DNA of 64,000 nucleotides from Aureimonas altamirensis (GCF_023702225.1 NZ_JAMQCO010000004.1:242384-306383); one strand, 5' to 3'; positions 28,904 through 38,937 are shown, counted from the first letter of the stretch. Program-made: numbers and translations. Notes: generated by a model from the sequence alone, not told the origin.

Positions 28904-29722
28904 TTAACGCAGGAACTCTATGAGATCCGCGTTCAGGCGCTCCGGAACGGTGGCGAACAGCCCATGAGGCTCACCCTCGTACTCGATCAGCCGCGCGCCC
29001 GAAATCGCGCCGGCCGCAGCCCGGCCCGTCAAGTCGATCGGCACCGTATCGTCGCCTGTCCCGTGGATCACCAGCGTCGGCACCGTGAAGGACGGAAAGT
29101 CGGGGCGGAAATCCGTCCTGCTGAATGCATCGACGCAGTCGATAGTCGCCTTCGGGCTGGCCATGACGCCCAGCACGAACGACCAGTCCAGGATGCCCTG
29201 GCTGACCGGCCGGCTGACAAGCCCGACGCCATAGAACTGCTTGGCGAAGCTCTGCAGGAACGCAAACCGGTCGGTGCGGATCTGTTTCTTCATATCCTCG
29301 AAGACGCTGGCATCGACGCCGTCCGGATTCGTGTCGTCCTTCAGGAGATAGCCCGCCACCGAGGCAACCAGCACCGCCTTGGCAACACGCGACGCCCCGT
29401 GACGGCTGAGATAGCGTGCGATCTCGCCCCCACCCATCGAGAAGCCGACAAGCGACACGCCGTTGAGGTTCATTCCTTCGAGCACGGCCGCCAGATCGTC
29501 GGCGAAGGTGTCGTAGTCGTAGCCGGTAGACGGATGGCCGGACTGGCCGAAGCCACGACGATCATAGGTGATGACCCGGAACCCCGCCTCGAGCAGGGCG
29601 AGCGTCTGGTACTCGAACATGTCGCCCGTCAGCGGCCAGCCGTGAATCAACACCACGGGCTGGCCCTGCCCCATGTCCTTCAAATGCAGGTTCGTACCGT
29701 CTTTTGCCTCTATGAATGCCAT
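28904..29722 (-). CDS. Alpha/beta hydrolase of the non-haem chloroperoxidase family
   Basis: 272 residues. The oxyanion-hole segment is VVLIHGWPLTGDMFE; the nucleophile elbow is VGFSMGGGEIARYL with Ser near residue 97; a C-terminal EGEPHGLF supplies the catalytic His. These match bromo/chloroperoxidase-type esterases. Natural substrates of this family are mostly unknown. An EcfG-like promoter (GGAAC-N16-AGTT) lies 28-52 nt upstream of the start, suggesting general stress control. Confidence 0.85.
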   Translation of the reverse strand: MAFIEAKDGTNLHLKDMGQGQPVVLIHGWPLTGDMFEYQTLALLEAGFRVITYDRRGFGQSGHPSTGYDYDTFADDLAAVLEGMNLNGVSLVGFSMGGGEIARYLSRHGASRVAKAVLVASVAGYLLKDDTNPDGVDASVFEDMKKQIRTDRFAFLQSFAKQFYGVGLVSRPVSQGILDWSFVLGVMASPKATIDCVDAFSRTDFRPDFPSFTVPTLVIHGTGDDTVPIDLTGRAAAGAISGARLIEYEGEPHGLFATVPERLNADLIEFLR

Positions 29723-29749
29723 CTAGGAAACTCCCTGTTGAGCTTCCTC

Positions 29750-29774
29750 AACTGTCGATGGAAGATGACGTTCC
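29750..29774 (-). promoter_or_regulatory. EcfG (general stress sigma)-like promoter for the hydrolase
   Basis: On the - strand GGAAC (29774-29770) is followed after exactly 16 nt by AGTT (29753-29750), close to the alphaproteobacterial GGAAC-N16-CGTT consensus. The start codon of the hydrolase is at 29722, leaving a short leader. Confidence 0.5.
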
Positions 29775-29806
29775 TTATCCCATCGCGGGCATTGCGGTTT
29801 GATACT

Positions 29807-30034
29807 CTAGGAGCCCAGTTCGAGTTCCTGGCGAAGGGTGTCGATACGCCTGGACGCTTCGGCCTTGCTGATATCGGTATCGAACAGTTCCGGCTTGTGG
29901 GCCTGCTCGGACAGCGTCTTGAGATAAGAGGCCTGCGCATCTGTCATCGGATCATCGCCGGTGGTCCAGTCGTCAGGGTCCTTCTCGAGGTTGGAATGCG
30001 GGCCGGGATCGACCTTCGGGTTGTTGTTCGACAT
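29807..30034 (-). CDS. DUF3072 small protein
   Basis: 75-residue acidic, soluble protein with no signal or membrane segment. Its second half, DDPMTDAQASYLKTLSE and KAEASRRIDTLRQELE, is the DUF3072 signature: two predicted helices. The start ATG at 30034 has AAGGAG close upstream, which rejects an 11-residue extension. Function of the family is unknown; the upstream EcfG-like site suggests a stress-induced protein. Confidence 0.82.
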   Translation of the reverse strand: MSNNNPKVDPGPHSNLEKDPDDWTTGDDPMTDAQASYLKTLSEQAHKPELFDTDISKAEASRRIDTLRQELELGS

Positions 30035-30058
30035 TGGAGAACTCCTTGTTGTTCTCCA

Positions 30059-30083
30059 AATGTTCACGTTGCGATTCCGTTCC
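30059..30083 (-). promoter_or_regulatory. Weak EcfG-like promoter for the DUF3072 gene
   Basis: GGAAC (30083-30079) then 16 nt then CATT (30062-30059), against the consensus GGAAC-N16-CGTT. The -35 half is perfect and the -10 half differs at one of four bases. It lies 25-49 nt from the ATG. Confidence 0.38.
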
Positions 30084-30115
30084 GAAGATCTGGCCTTAAG
30101 TACTCGATTTCGCGT

Positions 30116-30964
30116 TCAGCCGGATACCAGCATCAAGAGAAGCTGCGCGCGCACGGCTTTCGCGCCCTCGGTATCTGTCCCGTTGATTGCTTTCATCATC
30201 AAGATGAGGCCAGGGCACAAGTCGGCGGACCCCTCATTCATAGAGCCCACGGCTTCGAGTTGCGAGGTTGTCGCTCCTTGAGCAAGCATCGACATCGTCA
30301 CCTGTGTCCAGTCACCTTCGGCGGCTTCACGCCGCTGCGTCGGCGCCTTCATACCGCTGGCAGCGGCACGAAACAGCGCCACTGCCTGCGCCATGAGCCG
30401 CTCCTGAACCAGCCCTTCGACTGGCCTGTCCGAGAAGACGGATGCGCCCTTTATCGCGAAGTCAGAGCAAAGCTTTGCGTCCACTTCGAGTAGGGCCTGA
30501 TAGATACCGATCTGGGTATCCAGAAGGGCAGCCTGATCTGCATCGTTTGCCACCCCCACCATGGGCGCATATTTGCGGCGAAGCTCGGCCATGATAGACG
30601 CGGCGCGCATACGAACGTCGTTTTCCGGTGCCCCGCTTTTCAGAAGAGCGCTCATTTGCCCTGTCATCGATGCGTAGTCTGCAGGAAAGGAGGTTTCGAT
30701 GACATCATAAAGCTCCGGGCCTTCCGATCTCAGGATTTGGCCCATGATTTGCGGTGTCAAAAGCTGCATCTGGACAATTTCGCCGATGTGCTTGCCGCCG
30801 ACGATCCCGACGCCTATCGCCACAGGCAGGATCAAAGAGGCCCTCTTCGTCGAGACACCGAGGCGGGAGAGTACCGCGAAAATGAGCGCGCCCAACCCAC
30901 CGAACACAGCACCGCAAACCGCGCCGACAACCCAGCTTGGCGCTAAAACAATATACGATATCAT
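30116..30964 (-). CDS. Hypothetical membrane-anchored protein
   Basis: 282 residues, family not recognised. Two hydrophobic helices occupy the first 55 residues (WVVGAVCGAVFGGLGALIFAV and ASLILPVAIGVGIVGGKH); the rest is a soluble helical domain of about 220 residues. It contains no cofactor or catalytic motif I know. GC content is visibly lower than in neighbouring genes and it stands alone between the DUF3072 gene and the choline module, so it may be acquired. An ATGGAG-like AT-rich leader precedes the ATG. Confidence 0.7.
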   Translation of the reverse strand: MISYIVLAPSWVVGAVCGAVFGGLGALIFAVLSRLGVSTKRASLILPVAIGVGIVGGKHIGEIVQMQLLTPQIMGQILRSEGPELYDVIETSFPADYASMTGQMSALLKSGAPENDVRMRAASIMAELRRKYAPMVGVANDADQAALLDTQIGIYQALLEVDAKLCSDFAIKGASVFSDRPVEGLVQERLMAQAVALFRAAASGMKAPTQRREAAEGDWTQVTMSMLAQGATTSQLEAVGSMNEGSADLCPGLILMMKAINGTDTEGAKAVRAQLLLMLVSG

Positions 30965-31051
30965 AACAACTCCATATTTTTTGCCGCTATAGCATCGGGG
31001 CTATGGGTTGTTAATCCTCATTCGTTGCGATGGTAACTTTCTGACAAACCC

Positions 31052-32713
31052 CTACCGTTGCGCGGTCTGCCAGTTTTCGGCGCGCTCGTAGTTTACCTCC
31101 GCCGGGGCCAGCATCGCGCCGCCGCGGATATGGTCCGCCGCCTTCTCGGCCAGCATGATCGTCGGCGCGTTCAGGTTGCCCGTCGTGATCGACGGCATGA
31201 TCGAGGAATCCACGATGCGAAGCCCATCGAGGCCGATCGCACGCGTCGTCTCGTCCACCACCGCCATCGGATCGTCCGCACGGCCCATGCGGTTGGTGCA
31301 GGACGGATGGTAGGCGCTTTCCACATGCTCGCGCACGAATGCGTCGATCTGCTCGTCGCTCTGCACATCGGCACCGGGCGAGATTTCGCGCCCGCGATAC
31401 GGGTCGAACGCCGCCTGCGCGAAAATTTCCCGGGTCAGCCGCACGCAGGCCCGCATCTCCACCCAGTCGTCCGGATGGCTCATATAGTTGAACAGCACGG
31501 AGGGTTTGGCGGCGGGATCCGCCGAGGCCAGCCGCACGGCCCCCCGCGACCGCGAGCGCATCGGCCCGACATGGGCCTGGAACCCGTGCTCGGATGCGAG
31601 GCCCTTGCCATCATAGGTTACGGCCAGCGGCAGGAAGTGAAACTGGATGTCCGGATATGCCACCCCGGGCCGCGAGCGGATGAAACCGCAGCTTTCGAAA
31701 TGGTTCGTCGCACCGAGCCCATTCTTCATCAACAGCCATTGCGCGCCGATGCGCCCCTTGGCCACCAGCCCCTGCGCCGAATAGAGCGTGATCGGCTCCT
31801 TCGAGGCGAGCTGGAAGTAGAACTCCAGATGGTCCTGGAGGTTCTCGCCGACGCCCGGCCGGTCGGCCACCACCTCGATGCCATGGCCGGCAAGCTCCGC
31901 CGCCGGGCCGACGCCGGACAGTTTCAGAAGCTTCGGCGAATTGATCGAACCGGCGGACAGGATCACCTCCCGGTCGGCCTTCGCCACATGGCTGACGCCG
32001 TCGCGCCGCCACGAGACGCCGACCGCGCGCCGCCCCTCGAAGAGGATGCGCTCCACGAAGGCATGGGTTTCGACCTTGAGGTTGGCGCGCGACATCGCCG
32101 GCTTCAGGTACGCGTTGGCGGTAGACCAGCGGCGACCGTTATGGACGGTCATGTCCATGCGGCCGAAGCCCTCGAAGCGCGCGCCGTTGTAATCGTCCGT
32201 CACCGGATAGCCGGCCTGCCGCCCCGCCTCGACGAAGGCCTTGTAAAGCGGGTTGGTCATCCGGCCGTAGCTGGTATGCAATGCGCCATCGCCGCCACGA
32301 TAGGCATCGCCGCCGTCTTCCCGCGCTTCCGCCCGGCGGAAATAGGGCAGTACGTCCGCATAGGACCAGCCATCCGCCCCCTCGTCCTGCCAGCGATCGA
32401 AATCCTGCGGGGCGCCGCGCACATAAACCATGCCGTTGATGGAGGAAGAGCCGCCCAGCACCTTGCCGCGCGGCAGGTTCATCCGCCGACCGCCGAGGCC
32501 GGGCTCCGGCTCGCTTTCATAGCCCCAATTGTACTTGTCCATGTTCATCGGGATGGACAGCGCGCTCGGCATCTGGATCAGCACCGAGCGGTCCGATCCG
32601 CCGAATTCCAGCACCAGGACGCGCGTCGACGGATCTTCGCTCAACCGCGCCGCCAGCACCGAGCCCGCCGAGCCCGCGCCGATGATGACGTAATCGAAAT
32701 GTTCAACAGCCAT
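31052..32713 (-). CDS. betA: Choline dehydrogenase
   Basis: FAD-dependent GMC oxidoreductase oxidising choline to betaine aldehyde. The 553 residues match the BetA length. The N-terminal ADP-binding motif is [20 protein letters not shown], and the GMC signature region is [19 protein letters not shown]. The C-terminal active-site region includes [13 protein letters not shown] with the catalytic His. The start ATG has GAGG 7 nt upstream. It follows the BetI-BetB gene by 8 nt in the same operon. Confidence 0.93.
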   Translation of the reverse strand: MAVEHFDYVIIGAGSAGSVLAARLSEDPSTRVLVLEFGGSDRSVLIQMPSALSIPMNMDKYNWGYESEPEPGLGGRRMNLPRGKVLGGSSSINGMVYVRGAPQDFDRWQDEGADGWSYADVLPYFRRAEAREDGGDAYRGGDGALHTSYGRMTNPLYKAFVEAGRQAGYPVTDDYNGARFEGFGRMDMTVHNGRRWSTANAYLKPAMSRANLKVETHAFVERILFEGRRAVGVSWRRDGVSHVAKADREVILSAGSINSPKLLKLSGVGPAAELAGHGIEVVADRPGVGENLQDHLEFYFQLASKEPITLYSAQGLVAKGRIGAQWLLMKNGLGATNHFESCGFIRSRPGVAYPDIQFHFLPLAVTYDGKGLASEHGFQAHVGPMRSRSRGAVRLASADPAAKPSVLFNYMSHPDDWVEMRACVRLTREIFAQAAFDPYRGREISPGADVQSDEQIDAFVREHVESAYHPSCTNRMGRADDPMAVVDETTRAIGLDGLRIVDSSIMPSITTGNLNAPTIMLAEKAADHIRGGAMLAPAEVNYERAENWQTAQR

Positions 32714-32721
32714 GGCAGACC

Positions 32722-34830
32722 TCAATAGGGCGACTCGACCGAACCGAGATTGACGTAGACGCTCTTCACGCGCGTATGCGCGTCCAGCGCGGCGCGGCCG
32801 TTTTCCCGGCCGAGGCCGGAGCGCTTGACGCCGCCGAAGGGCAGTTCGATGGGCGTGATGTTGTAGTGGTTGATCCAAGTCGTGCCGGCGTCGAGCCGCG
32901 CGATGACGCGGTGCGCGCGTGCCAGATCGCGCGAGAACACGCCTGCCGCCAGCCCGAAATCCGTATCGTTGGCGCGGGCGACGACCTCGTCCTCGTCTCG
33001 GAACGCAAGCACGGACATGACCGGCCCGAAAATCTCGTCCCGTACGATGCGCATGTCGTCGCGGCATGCATCGAACACCGTCGGCGCAACGAAGGCTCCC
33101 GCCGCCAGCGCACCGTCCGTCACGCGGCCGCCGCCGGCAACCGCACGGGCGCCCTCGCGCCGGCCGATATCGATATAGGACAGGACCTTCTGCATGTGCT
33201 GGTGGGAGATCAGCGCGCCGATCTGCGTTGCCGGATCCAACGGATCGCCGACCACGAGCCGTTCCGTGCGCTCCTTCAGCCGCTTCAGGAATTCAGCGTG
33301 CACCGCCTCCTGCACGAAGACGCGCGTGCCGTTCGAGCAGACCTCCCCAGCGGAGTAGAAATTGGCCAGCATCGCCGCCGAAACCGCATCGTCCAGGCTG
33401 GCATCTTCGAAGACGACGAGCGGCGACTTGCCGCCAAGCTCCAGCGTAACCTGCTTCAGGGTCGCAGCCGCATCGGCCATGACCTTCTTGCCGGTGCCGA
33501 CCTCGCCCGTCAGCGATATCTTGGCGATCTCCGGATGGCGCGTCAGCAGACGCCCGGTGGAGCCATCGCCCTGCAGCACGTTGAAGACGCCGTCGGGCAG
33601 GCCGGCCTCGGTCAGGATCTCGGCAAGCCGCACCGCCGTCGTCGGCGTCAGCTCCGCCGGCTTGAAGATCATCGCATTGCCGGCCGCCAACGCGGGCGCG
33701 GCCTTCCAGCAGGCGATCTGCATCGGATAGTTCCACGCGCCGATACCGGCGACGATGCCCAGCGGCTCGCGGCGCGTGTAGCCGAAGGCCGTCGGGCCGA
33801 GATCGACATGCTCGCCGGCAAGGCCTGCGGCCAGGCCGGCGAAATATTCCAGGCAGTCCGCGCCGGATGCGATGTCCACGGCGCGCGTTTCCTGTACGGG
33901 CTTGCCGGTATCCAGCGTCTCGAGCTCGGCCAGTTCGTCGTTGCGCTCGCGCAGGAGGGCGACCGCACGGTTGAGGACACGGCCGCGCTCCGCCCCCGTC
34001 ATGGCGCCCCATACCGCCTGCCCCTCGCGCGCGGCGGATACGGCGGCATCCACTTCGTCCGGCCCGGCGATGGCCACTTCCGCGATGGCCTCTCCCGTGG
34101 CCGGATTGACGTTGGCGAAGCTGCGTCCGCGCACGGCGCGCACGGAGCGCCCCCCGATATGGCTGGACACCAGCGGCAGGCTTGCGCCGATATGCGGCCG
34201 CGTCAATTCCGCCTGGGGCGCCGCCGGGCGCGCCGCCGCGATCTCGCGGTCGACGAAGTCGCTGGCCATGCGCCGCGCCGCCTCGCTGTCCGTCTCCACC
34301 GTCTGCGACAGGGTGGAACGCAGCCACAGCCCGTCGATGACCGCCGCGATGGACAGGGCCACGCGCTCGGCATCTTCGCCGGAGACGAGCCGCCGCAGAT
34401 CGTGCCGGAGGTTGGAAAGCATGCGCTGCTGATAGATGCGCTGCACCCGACGCAGCTTGGCCGAATGCAGGACCTGGCCCCAGAAGGCCAGCCAGACGCT
34501 GCCGGTCCGCTGGTCGAACTCTTCCGGCGCCAGATTGGCGTCGATCACCGCCTGGATGCGTTCGCGCGGGGAACCGGCATCGCGCAGTCGGATGAGAACG
34601 GCGTCGGACACGCGGTTGGCCAGATGGCGCAACGTGGCCTCGAGCAGGCCGTCCTTGTCGCCGAAATAATGGGAGACGAGACTGGGGGCGAAGCCGGCGC
34701 GGCCGGCGATCTCCGAGAGGCTCGCTGCGGCGAAACCCACCTCGGCGAGCGCGTCGACGGTGGCTTCGACAAGCTGGCGACGGCGCTCTTCCTCTACGCC
34801 GGAGCGCGTTGCGTTCAATGCTCTGCTCAT
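32722..34830 (-). CDS. betI-betB: BetI-BetB fusion: TetR repressor joined to betaine aldehyde dehydrogenase
   Basis: One uninterrupted 702-residue frame. Residues 1-200 are a full BetI-type TetR repressor with a helix-turn-helix near 37-58 ([20 protein letters not shown]). Residues about 218-702 are a complete betaine aldehyde dehydrogenase with the glutamate motif LELGGKSP and the catalytic cysteine in [13 protein letters not shown]. The join is a Pro/Ala-rich linker ([16 protein letters not shown]). The two proteins are normally encoded by separate adjacent genes of about 195 and 490 codons. An internal GTG at 34170 (residue 221), where BetB usually begins, has no clear ribosome-binding site. 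AAGGAG precedes the first ATG. Confidence 0.88.
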   Translation of the reverse strand: MSRALNATRSGVEEERRRQLVEATVDALAEVGFAAASLSEIAGRAGFAPSLVSHYFGDKDGLLEATLRHLANRVSDAVLIRLRDAGSPRERIQAVIDANLAPEEFDQRTGSVWLAFWGQVLHSAKLRRVQRIYQQRMLSNLRHDLRRLVSGEDAERVALSIAAVIDGLWLRSTLSQTVETDSEAARRMASDFVDREIAAARPAAPQAELTRPHIGASLPLVSSHIGGRSVRAVRGRSFANVNPATGEAIAEVAIAGPDEVDAAVSAAREGQAVWGAMTGAERGRVLNRAVALLRERNDELAELETLDTGKPVQETRAVDIASGADCLEYFAGLAAGLAGEHVDLGPTAFGYTRREPLGIVAGIGAWNYPMQIACWKAAPALAAGNAMIFKPAELTPTTAVRLAEILTEAGLPDGVFNVLQGDGSTGRLLTRHPEIAKISLTGEVGTGKKVMADAAATLKQVTLELGGKSPLVVFEDASLDDAVSAAMLANFYSAGEVCSNGTRVFVQEAVHAEFLKRLKERTERLVVGDPLDPATQIGALISHQHMQKVLSYIDIGRREGARAVAGGGRVTDGALAAGAFVAPTVFDACRDDMRIVRDEIFGPVMSVLAFRDEDEVVARANDTDFGLAAGVFSRDLARAHRVIARLDAGTTWINHYNITPIELPFGGVKRSGLGRENGRAALDAHTRVKSVYVNLGSVESPY

Positions 34831-34864
34831 GACAACTCCTTGCTGGCGGCAAGGATAGCAGGCG

Positions 34865-34880
34865 TTGAACGATCATTCAA
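34865..34880. promoter_or_regulatory. BetI-like operator 1
   Basis: TTGAACGATCATTCAA is an imperfect 16-bp palindrome 34 nt upstream of the betI-betB start. It has the TTGAA...TTCAA arms seen in BetI operators and shares TGAACG with the second site 85 bp away in the same divergent region. Confidence 0.55.
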
Positions 34881-34952
34881 TGAATGTCGCATGACGGCCA
34901 TCCGGCAGGGGGTATCAACGGCTTTTCTGGCTTAATCGCTTGCCAATCAGGC

Positions 34953-34977
34953 TGAACGGACGTTCAAGCGGTTGACA
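34953..34977 (+). promoter_or_regulatory. BetI-like operator 2 and -35 element of choX
   Basis: TGAACG-GA-CGTTCA (34953-34966) is a palindrome with perfect 6-bp arms. It sits four bases before a good -35 element, TTGACA (34972-34977), directed toward choX. A matching -10 is not obvious. The pairing suggests BetI repression of choX as well as of its own operon. Confidence 0.55.
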
Positions 34978-35083
34978 GATAGCGAGATCGTGACAGACTT
35001 GCCACAATGATGCATGCACCCGTCCGCTGGATCGGACATAAGGGCCGGCACACCGTCATACCAACTGATCCGAAGGAGAGACA

Positions 35084-36040
35084 ATGGTTTCCGGAACGCG
35101 TCTCCGCACCCCCGCCCTCATGGCAGCCCTGGCCTTTGCGGCCATCCCGGCACAGGCGCTGGCCGCCGAGCCGGATTCCTGCCGCACGGTGCGCCTGGCC
35201 GATGTCGGCTGGACGGACATCACTGCCACCACGGCGACCGCGTCGGTCGTGCTGGAAGGGCTGGGATACGAGCCGCAGACCAGCATCCTGGCCCTGCCCG
35301 TCACCTTCACGTCCCTTGCCAACGGCAATATCGACGTGTTCCTGGGCAACTGGATGCCCACCATGGAAGCCGATATCGGACCCTATCGCGACAAGGGCGA
35401 GATCGAGGTGATCCGCACCAATCTCGAGGGCGCGAAATATACGCTGGCCGTGCCGCGCTATCTGTACGATGCCGGCCTGAAGAGTTTTGCCGATATCGCC
35501 AAGTTCCGCGAGCAGTTGAACAATCGCATCTACGGCATTGAGCCCGGAAATGACGGCAACCGGCTGATCCTCGACATGATCCAGAAGGACACGTTCGGGC
35601 TTTCGGGTTTCGAACTGGTGGAATCGTCCGAGCAGGGCATGCTTTCGCAGGTATCGCGCCAGACGCGCGGCGAGCAGCCCATCGTCTTTCTCGGCTGGGA
35701 GCCCCATCCGATGAACTCGAATTTCGAGCTTGCCTATCTGGAAGGGGGCGATGACGTCTTCGGGCCGAATTTCGGCGGTGCGACGGTGGATACCAATACC
35801 CGCAAGGGCCTTGTGGAAGCCTGCCCCAACCTCGGCCAATTCCTCAAGAACCTGGAATTCACGCTGCCGCTCGAAAACGAGATCATGGGCGCCATCCTGG
35901 ACGACAACAAGGAGCCGGAACAGGCAGCGCGCGAATGGCTCGCCGCCCATCCGGACACGCTCGGCCCATGGCTGGACGGCGTCACGACCTTCTCCGGAGA
36001 GCCCGCACTGGAAGCCGTGAAGGCCAAGCTCGGCTCGTGA
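35084..36040 (+). CDS. choX: Choline/betaine ABC transporter binding protein (ChoX/ProX-like)
   Basis: 318-residue periplasmic binding protein of the OpuAC/ChoX family with a signal peptide ending near ALAA (residue 27). Segments such as NIDVFLGNWMPTMEADIGPY and PIVFLGWEPHPMNSNF carry the aromatic residues that form the quaternary-amine cage in ChoX. A purine-rich GGAGAG site precedes the ATG. Usually choW (permease) and choV (ATPase) follow directly, but here the next gene is convergent, so the receptor must use membrane parts encoded elsewhere. Divergent from betI-betB across two BetI-like sites. Confidence 0.87.
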   Translation: MVSGTRLRTPALMAALAFAAIPAQALAAEPDSCRTVRLADVGWTDITATTATASVVLEGLGYEPQTSILALPVTFTSLANGNIDVFLGNWMPTMEADIGPYRDKGEIEVIRTNLEGAKYTLAVPRYLYDAGLKSFADIAKFREQLNNRIYGIEPGNDGNRLILDMIQKDTFGLSGFELVESSEQGMLSQVSRQTRGEQPIVFLGWEPHPMNSNFELAYLEGGDDVFGPNFGGATVDTNTRKGLVEACPNLGQFLKNLEFTLPLENEIMGAILDDNKEPEQAAREWLAAHPDTLGPWLDGVTTFSGEPALEAVKAKLGS

Positions 36041-36388
36041 TCAGCGGCAGGTCGACAGAAATGTGACCATGCCGAAATTCCAGACCGTGGCGGCAAGCGC
36101 CAGCGCGGTCAGGACCGCACCGGCCATAAGCAGGGTCGATGCGGTCCGCGCTGCCCACAGGCGATATTGCAGCAGCAGCATCGCCGCCAGCGGCACCAGG
36201 GATGCGAGCCACACTCCCACCAGCACCGCCCGCTGCACCGACGTGCCGGCAAACGGCCGCATGTCCCAGCCGAAGGCACAGCCGACGGACAGCAGCGCAT
36301 ACAGCGCGATAAAGACCACCCCCCACCATGCGAAGCCGCCGGTCAGCATCCAGAAGACGGCGCGTGAATTGCGTTCGGACCCGGTCAT
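36041..36388 (-). CDS. Small three-helix membrane protein of the cytochrome oxidase operon
   Basis: 115 residues with three hydrophobic helices (GFAWWGVVFIALYALLSVGC, VLVGVWLASLVPLAAMLLL, TLLMAGAVLTALALAATVW). It is coupled to the oxidase subunit I+III gene by an ATGA overlap. Its place at the end of a cox operon suggests a small accessory or subunit-IV-like polypeptide of the oxidase. I do not recognise a named family. Confidence 0.75.
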   Translation of the reverse strand: MTGSERNSRAVFWMLTGGFAWWGVVFIALYALLSVGCAFGWDMRPFAGTSVQRAVLVGVWLASLVPLAAMLLLQYRLWAARTASTLLMAGAVLTALALAATVWNFGMVTFLSTCR

Positions 36389-38937
36389 GGCAGCGGTACC
36401 CTTTCGACCAGCATCGGGATGACGGCGAGGAGCGCGCTCGACAGGATCGCGATCAAAAGGGTGAAATCCTGCCACAGTTTTGCGATCGTAACCGGCGCAG
36501 CGCGCGAGGCGGACACCAGCCCCGCACGCCCCCGGAAGAAGGCGACCGCGCAGAGAAGCGCCCCGACGAAAGCCTGCATCAGCCCATAGCAGACCAGCGC
36601 CAGGTTGGCGGCCGCGTAGGCATGCACGAACGGATCGGGCAGATGATAGCGGATCAGCGCCGCCAGAATGACGATCATCGCCAGATTGCTTCCGAACCCG
36701 ACCGCCAGCCACATCTGGCGCGTGTCGCGCTTCGACCGGTTCGCCGCAGCCGCCATACGCACCGCCGCCATCGCCGCGCCGGCCGACACGACCACGAAGG
36801 CCACTAGCCCGAACCCGCTTTGCATCAGTTGCGGCGGTGGCCAGCCTGGCGCGACCAGCCACAGGAACAGTGCGCCGAAGGCAAGCGACGAAAACAGCGA
36901 AAGATTGGCGATCAGCGTTGCGCCCATCGCCCAGACGCTCGGCGGATCGCTGGTTTCGCCGGCCGTCAACGCCGTCTCTCCGCGCCCGATGGGAAGCGGG
37001 CCGTAATCCACGCGCGCGCCCTGTCCCCGCGTCCAGAGCAGCAGGATGGCGATTGTGGCGACGAAGGCGAGAGGCGTGATCCAGTAGAAGCCGAACAGCA
37101 GCGACAGGAAGATGGTGGAGGTGACGAGAGCGCTCCACAGCGGCAGGAAGGTCGGCCGGGGCAGGATGATGACGCTCTTGATCGCCCCTGTCACCGGATG
37201 GATGCCCAGCGTCTCCTGCCAGCCGTTGCGGGCGAAGCCGAGATACCCCTCGCCGCGCGCCAGTGCGGGGCCGAGTTGCGGCGTCAGCGGATCGCGGTCG
37301 TCCACATGCGGAAGCGACGCGAAGGCGTATGACGGCGGCGGGACGGGCGTCGCCCATTCCAGCGTTTTCGCGCCCCAGGGATTGCGCTTCGTGCGTCGGC
37401 CGAAGCCGACCTGCGTGATCACATCCACCAGGAACAGCGCGAAACCGATCGTCATGATGAAGCCGCCGACCGAGGACAGGAGGTTCAGCGTTGTCCAGCC
37501 GACCGCGTCCGGATAGGTGTCGACGCGGCGGGGCATGCCGCGCAGGCCCGTCAGGTGCATCAGGAAGAAGGTCAGGTTGAAGCCGACGAAGATCAGCCAG
37601 AAGGCCGCCTTGCCGAGCCCGAAGGATGTGGTGCGCCCGGTGACCTGCGGCAGCCAGTAATACACGGCCGCCAGCATGGGGAACACGAACCCGCCCACCA
37701 GCACGTAATGCAGGTGCGCCACCACGAAATGGCTGTCGTGCACCTGCCAGTCGAAGGGCACCACCGCCACCATGACGCCGGTCAGGCCGCCGCATACGAA
37801 CACGAAGAAGAAACCGAACAGATGCAGCATCGGCAGCGACAATTGCGGCCGGCCCGATAGCAGCGTGGCAAGCCATGCAAATATCTGCACGGCCGTCGGC
37901 ACGGCCACCAGTGCGCTTGCGGCCGAAAAGAAGGCCAGCGCCAGATGCGGGATGCCCACGGTGAACATGTGGTGTACCCACAGGCCGAACGACAGGAAGC
38001 CCACGGCCACCACGGCCACGACGATCCAGCTATAGCCGACGATCGGCCTGCGGGCCAGCGCCGGCAGCATGGTCGAGATGGCGCCGGCCGCCGGCAGGAA
38101 GATTATGTAGACCTCCGGATGTCCGAACAGCCAGAACAGGTGCTGCCAGAGAAGCGAATCCCCGCCGCGCGTCGGATCGAAGAACGGGATGTCGAACGCG
38201 CGCTCGACCTCCAGCATGATCGAGCCCAGGATCAGCGGCGGGAAGCCCACCAGCATCATCCCGGCGGTGACGAGCAGATACCAGCCCAGCAGCGGCATCT
38301 TCGCCAGCGACATGCCCGGCGCGCGCATGGTCAGGATGCTGACGGTGATCTCCACCGCGGCTGCGACGGCCGATATCTCCACGAAGGTGATGCCGAGCAG
38401 CCAGACATCGGCGTTGATGCCCGGCGTGTAGACGCCGGAAGACAGCGGCGTATACATGAACCAGCCCGTATCGGGGGCGACGCCGGCCAGCATCGCGACG
38501 ATGAGGATGGAGCCGCCGAAGACGTAGCACCAGAAGCCATAGGCGCTCAGGCGCGGAAAGGCGAGATCCCGCGCACCGAGGATCTTGGGCAGCATGTAGA
38601 TGGCAAAGCCCTCGAACATCGGGATGGCGAACAGGAACATCATCACCGTGCCGTGCATGGTGAAGATCTGTCCGTAGATTTCCGGTCCGACGAAGGCGCT
38701 GCCGGGCGTCGCCAGTTGCGCGCGGATGATCATCGACAGGATGCCGCCGATACCGAAGAAGACGAAGGCAGCGACCATGAAGCGCCGGCCGACGATCGTG
38801 TGGTTGACAGCCGCGAGACGGCCCCATCCCCGCTCCGTCTTCCAGATCGCATGCAGCGCCTTGTGAAGCTGGATGGGGCTGCCGGCGACCGGCGCTTGCG
38901 ATGCGGCCTGCACGATATCTTCCTGTCCTGCGCTCAT
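36385..38937 (-). CDS. coxA: Cytochrome c oxidase, fused subunits I and III
   Basis: 850 residues. The first ~550 are haem-copper oxidase subunit I, with haem and CuB ligands in FTMHGTVMMF, WLFGHPEVYIIFLP, LWVHHMFTVG and DSHFVVAHLHYVLVGG. The C-terminal ~280 residues form a subunit III-like bundle, ending in a region with FALVCYGLMQAF-like helices. Fusion of I and III is known in some oxidases. The start overlaps the subunit II stop (ATGA), which rejects an upstream in-frame extension. It reduces oxygen to water at the inner membrane. Confidence 0.92.
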   Translation of the reverse strand: MSAGQEDIVQAASQAPVAGSPIQLHKALHAIWKTERGWGRLAAVNHTIVGRRFMVAAFVFFGIGGILSMIIRAQLATPGSAFVGPEIYGQIFTMHGTVMMFLFAIPMFEGFAIYMLPKILGARDLAFPRLSAYGFWCYVFGGSILIVAMLAGVAPDTGWFMYTPLSSGVYTPGINADVWLLGITFVEISAVAAAVEITVSILTMRAPGMSLAKMPLLGWYLLVTAGMMLVGFPPLILGSIMLEVERAFDIPFFDPTRGGDSLLWQHLFWLFGHPEVYIIFLPAAGAISTMLPALARRPIVGYSWIVVAVVAVGFLSFGLWVHHMFTVGIPHLALAFFSAASALVAVPTAVQIFAWLATLLSGRPQLSLPMLHLFGFFFVFVCGGLTGVMVAVVPFDWQVHDSHFVVAHLHYVLVGGFVFPMLAAVYYWLPQVTGRTTSFGLGKAAFWLIFVGFNLTFFLMHLTGLRGMPRRVDTYPDAVGWTTLNLLSSVGGFIMTIGFALFLVDVITQVGFGRRTKRNPWGAKTLEWATPVPPPSYAFASLPHVDDRDPLTPQLGPALARGEGYLGFARNGWQETLGIHPVTGAIKSVIILPRPTFLPLWSALVTSTIFLSLLFGFYWITPLAFVATIAILLLWTRGQGARVDYGPLPIGRGETALTAGETSDPPSVWAMGATLIANLSLFSSLAFGALFLWLVAPGWPPPQLMQSGFGLVAFVVVSAGAAMAAVRMAAAANRSKRDTRQMWLAVGFGSNLAMIVILAALIRYHLPDPFVHAYAAANLALVCYGLMQAFVGALLCAVAFFRGRAGLVSASRAAPVTIAKLWQDFTLLIAILSSALLAVIPMLVERVPLP

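Noticed and set aside
32722-34830. Two separate genes betI and betB read as adjacent frames
   Set aside because: No stop codon or frameshift is visible at the junction and no ribosome-binding site precedes the internal GTG, so the single frame is kept with the error possibility noted.
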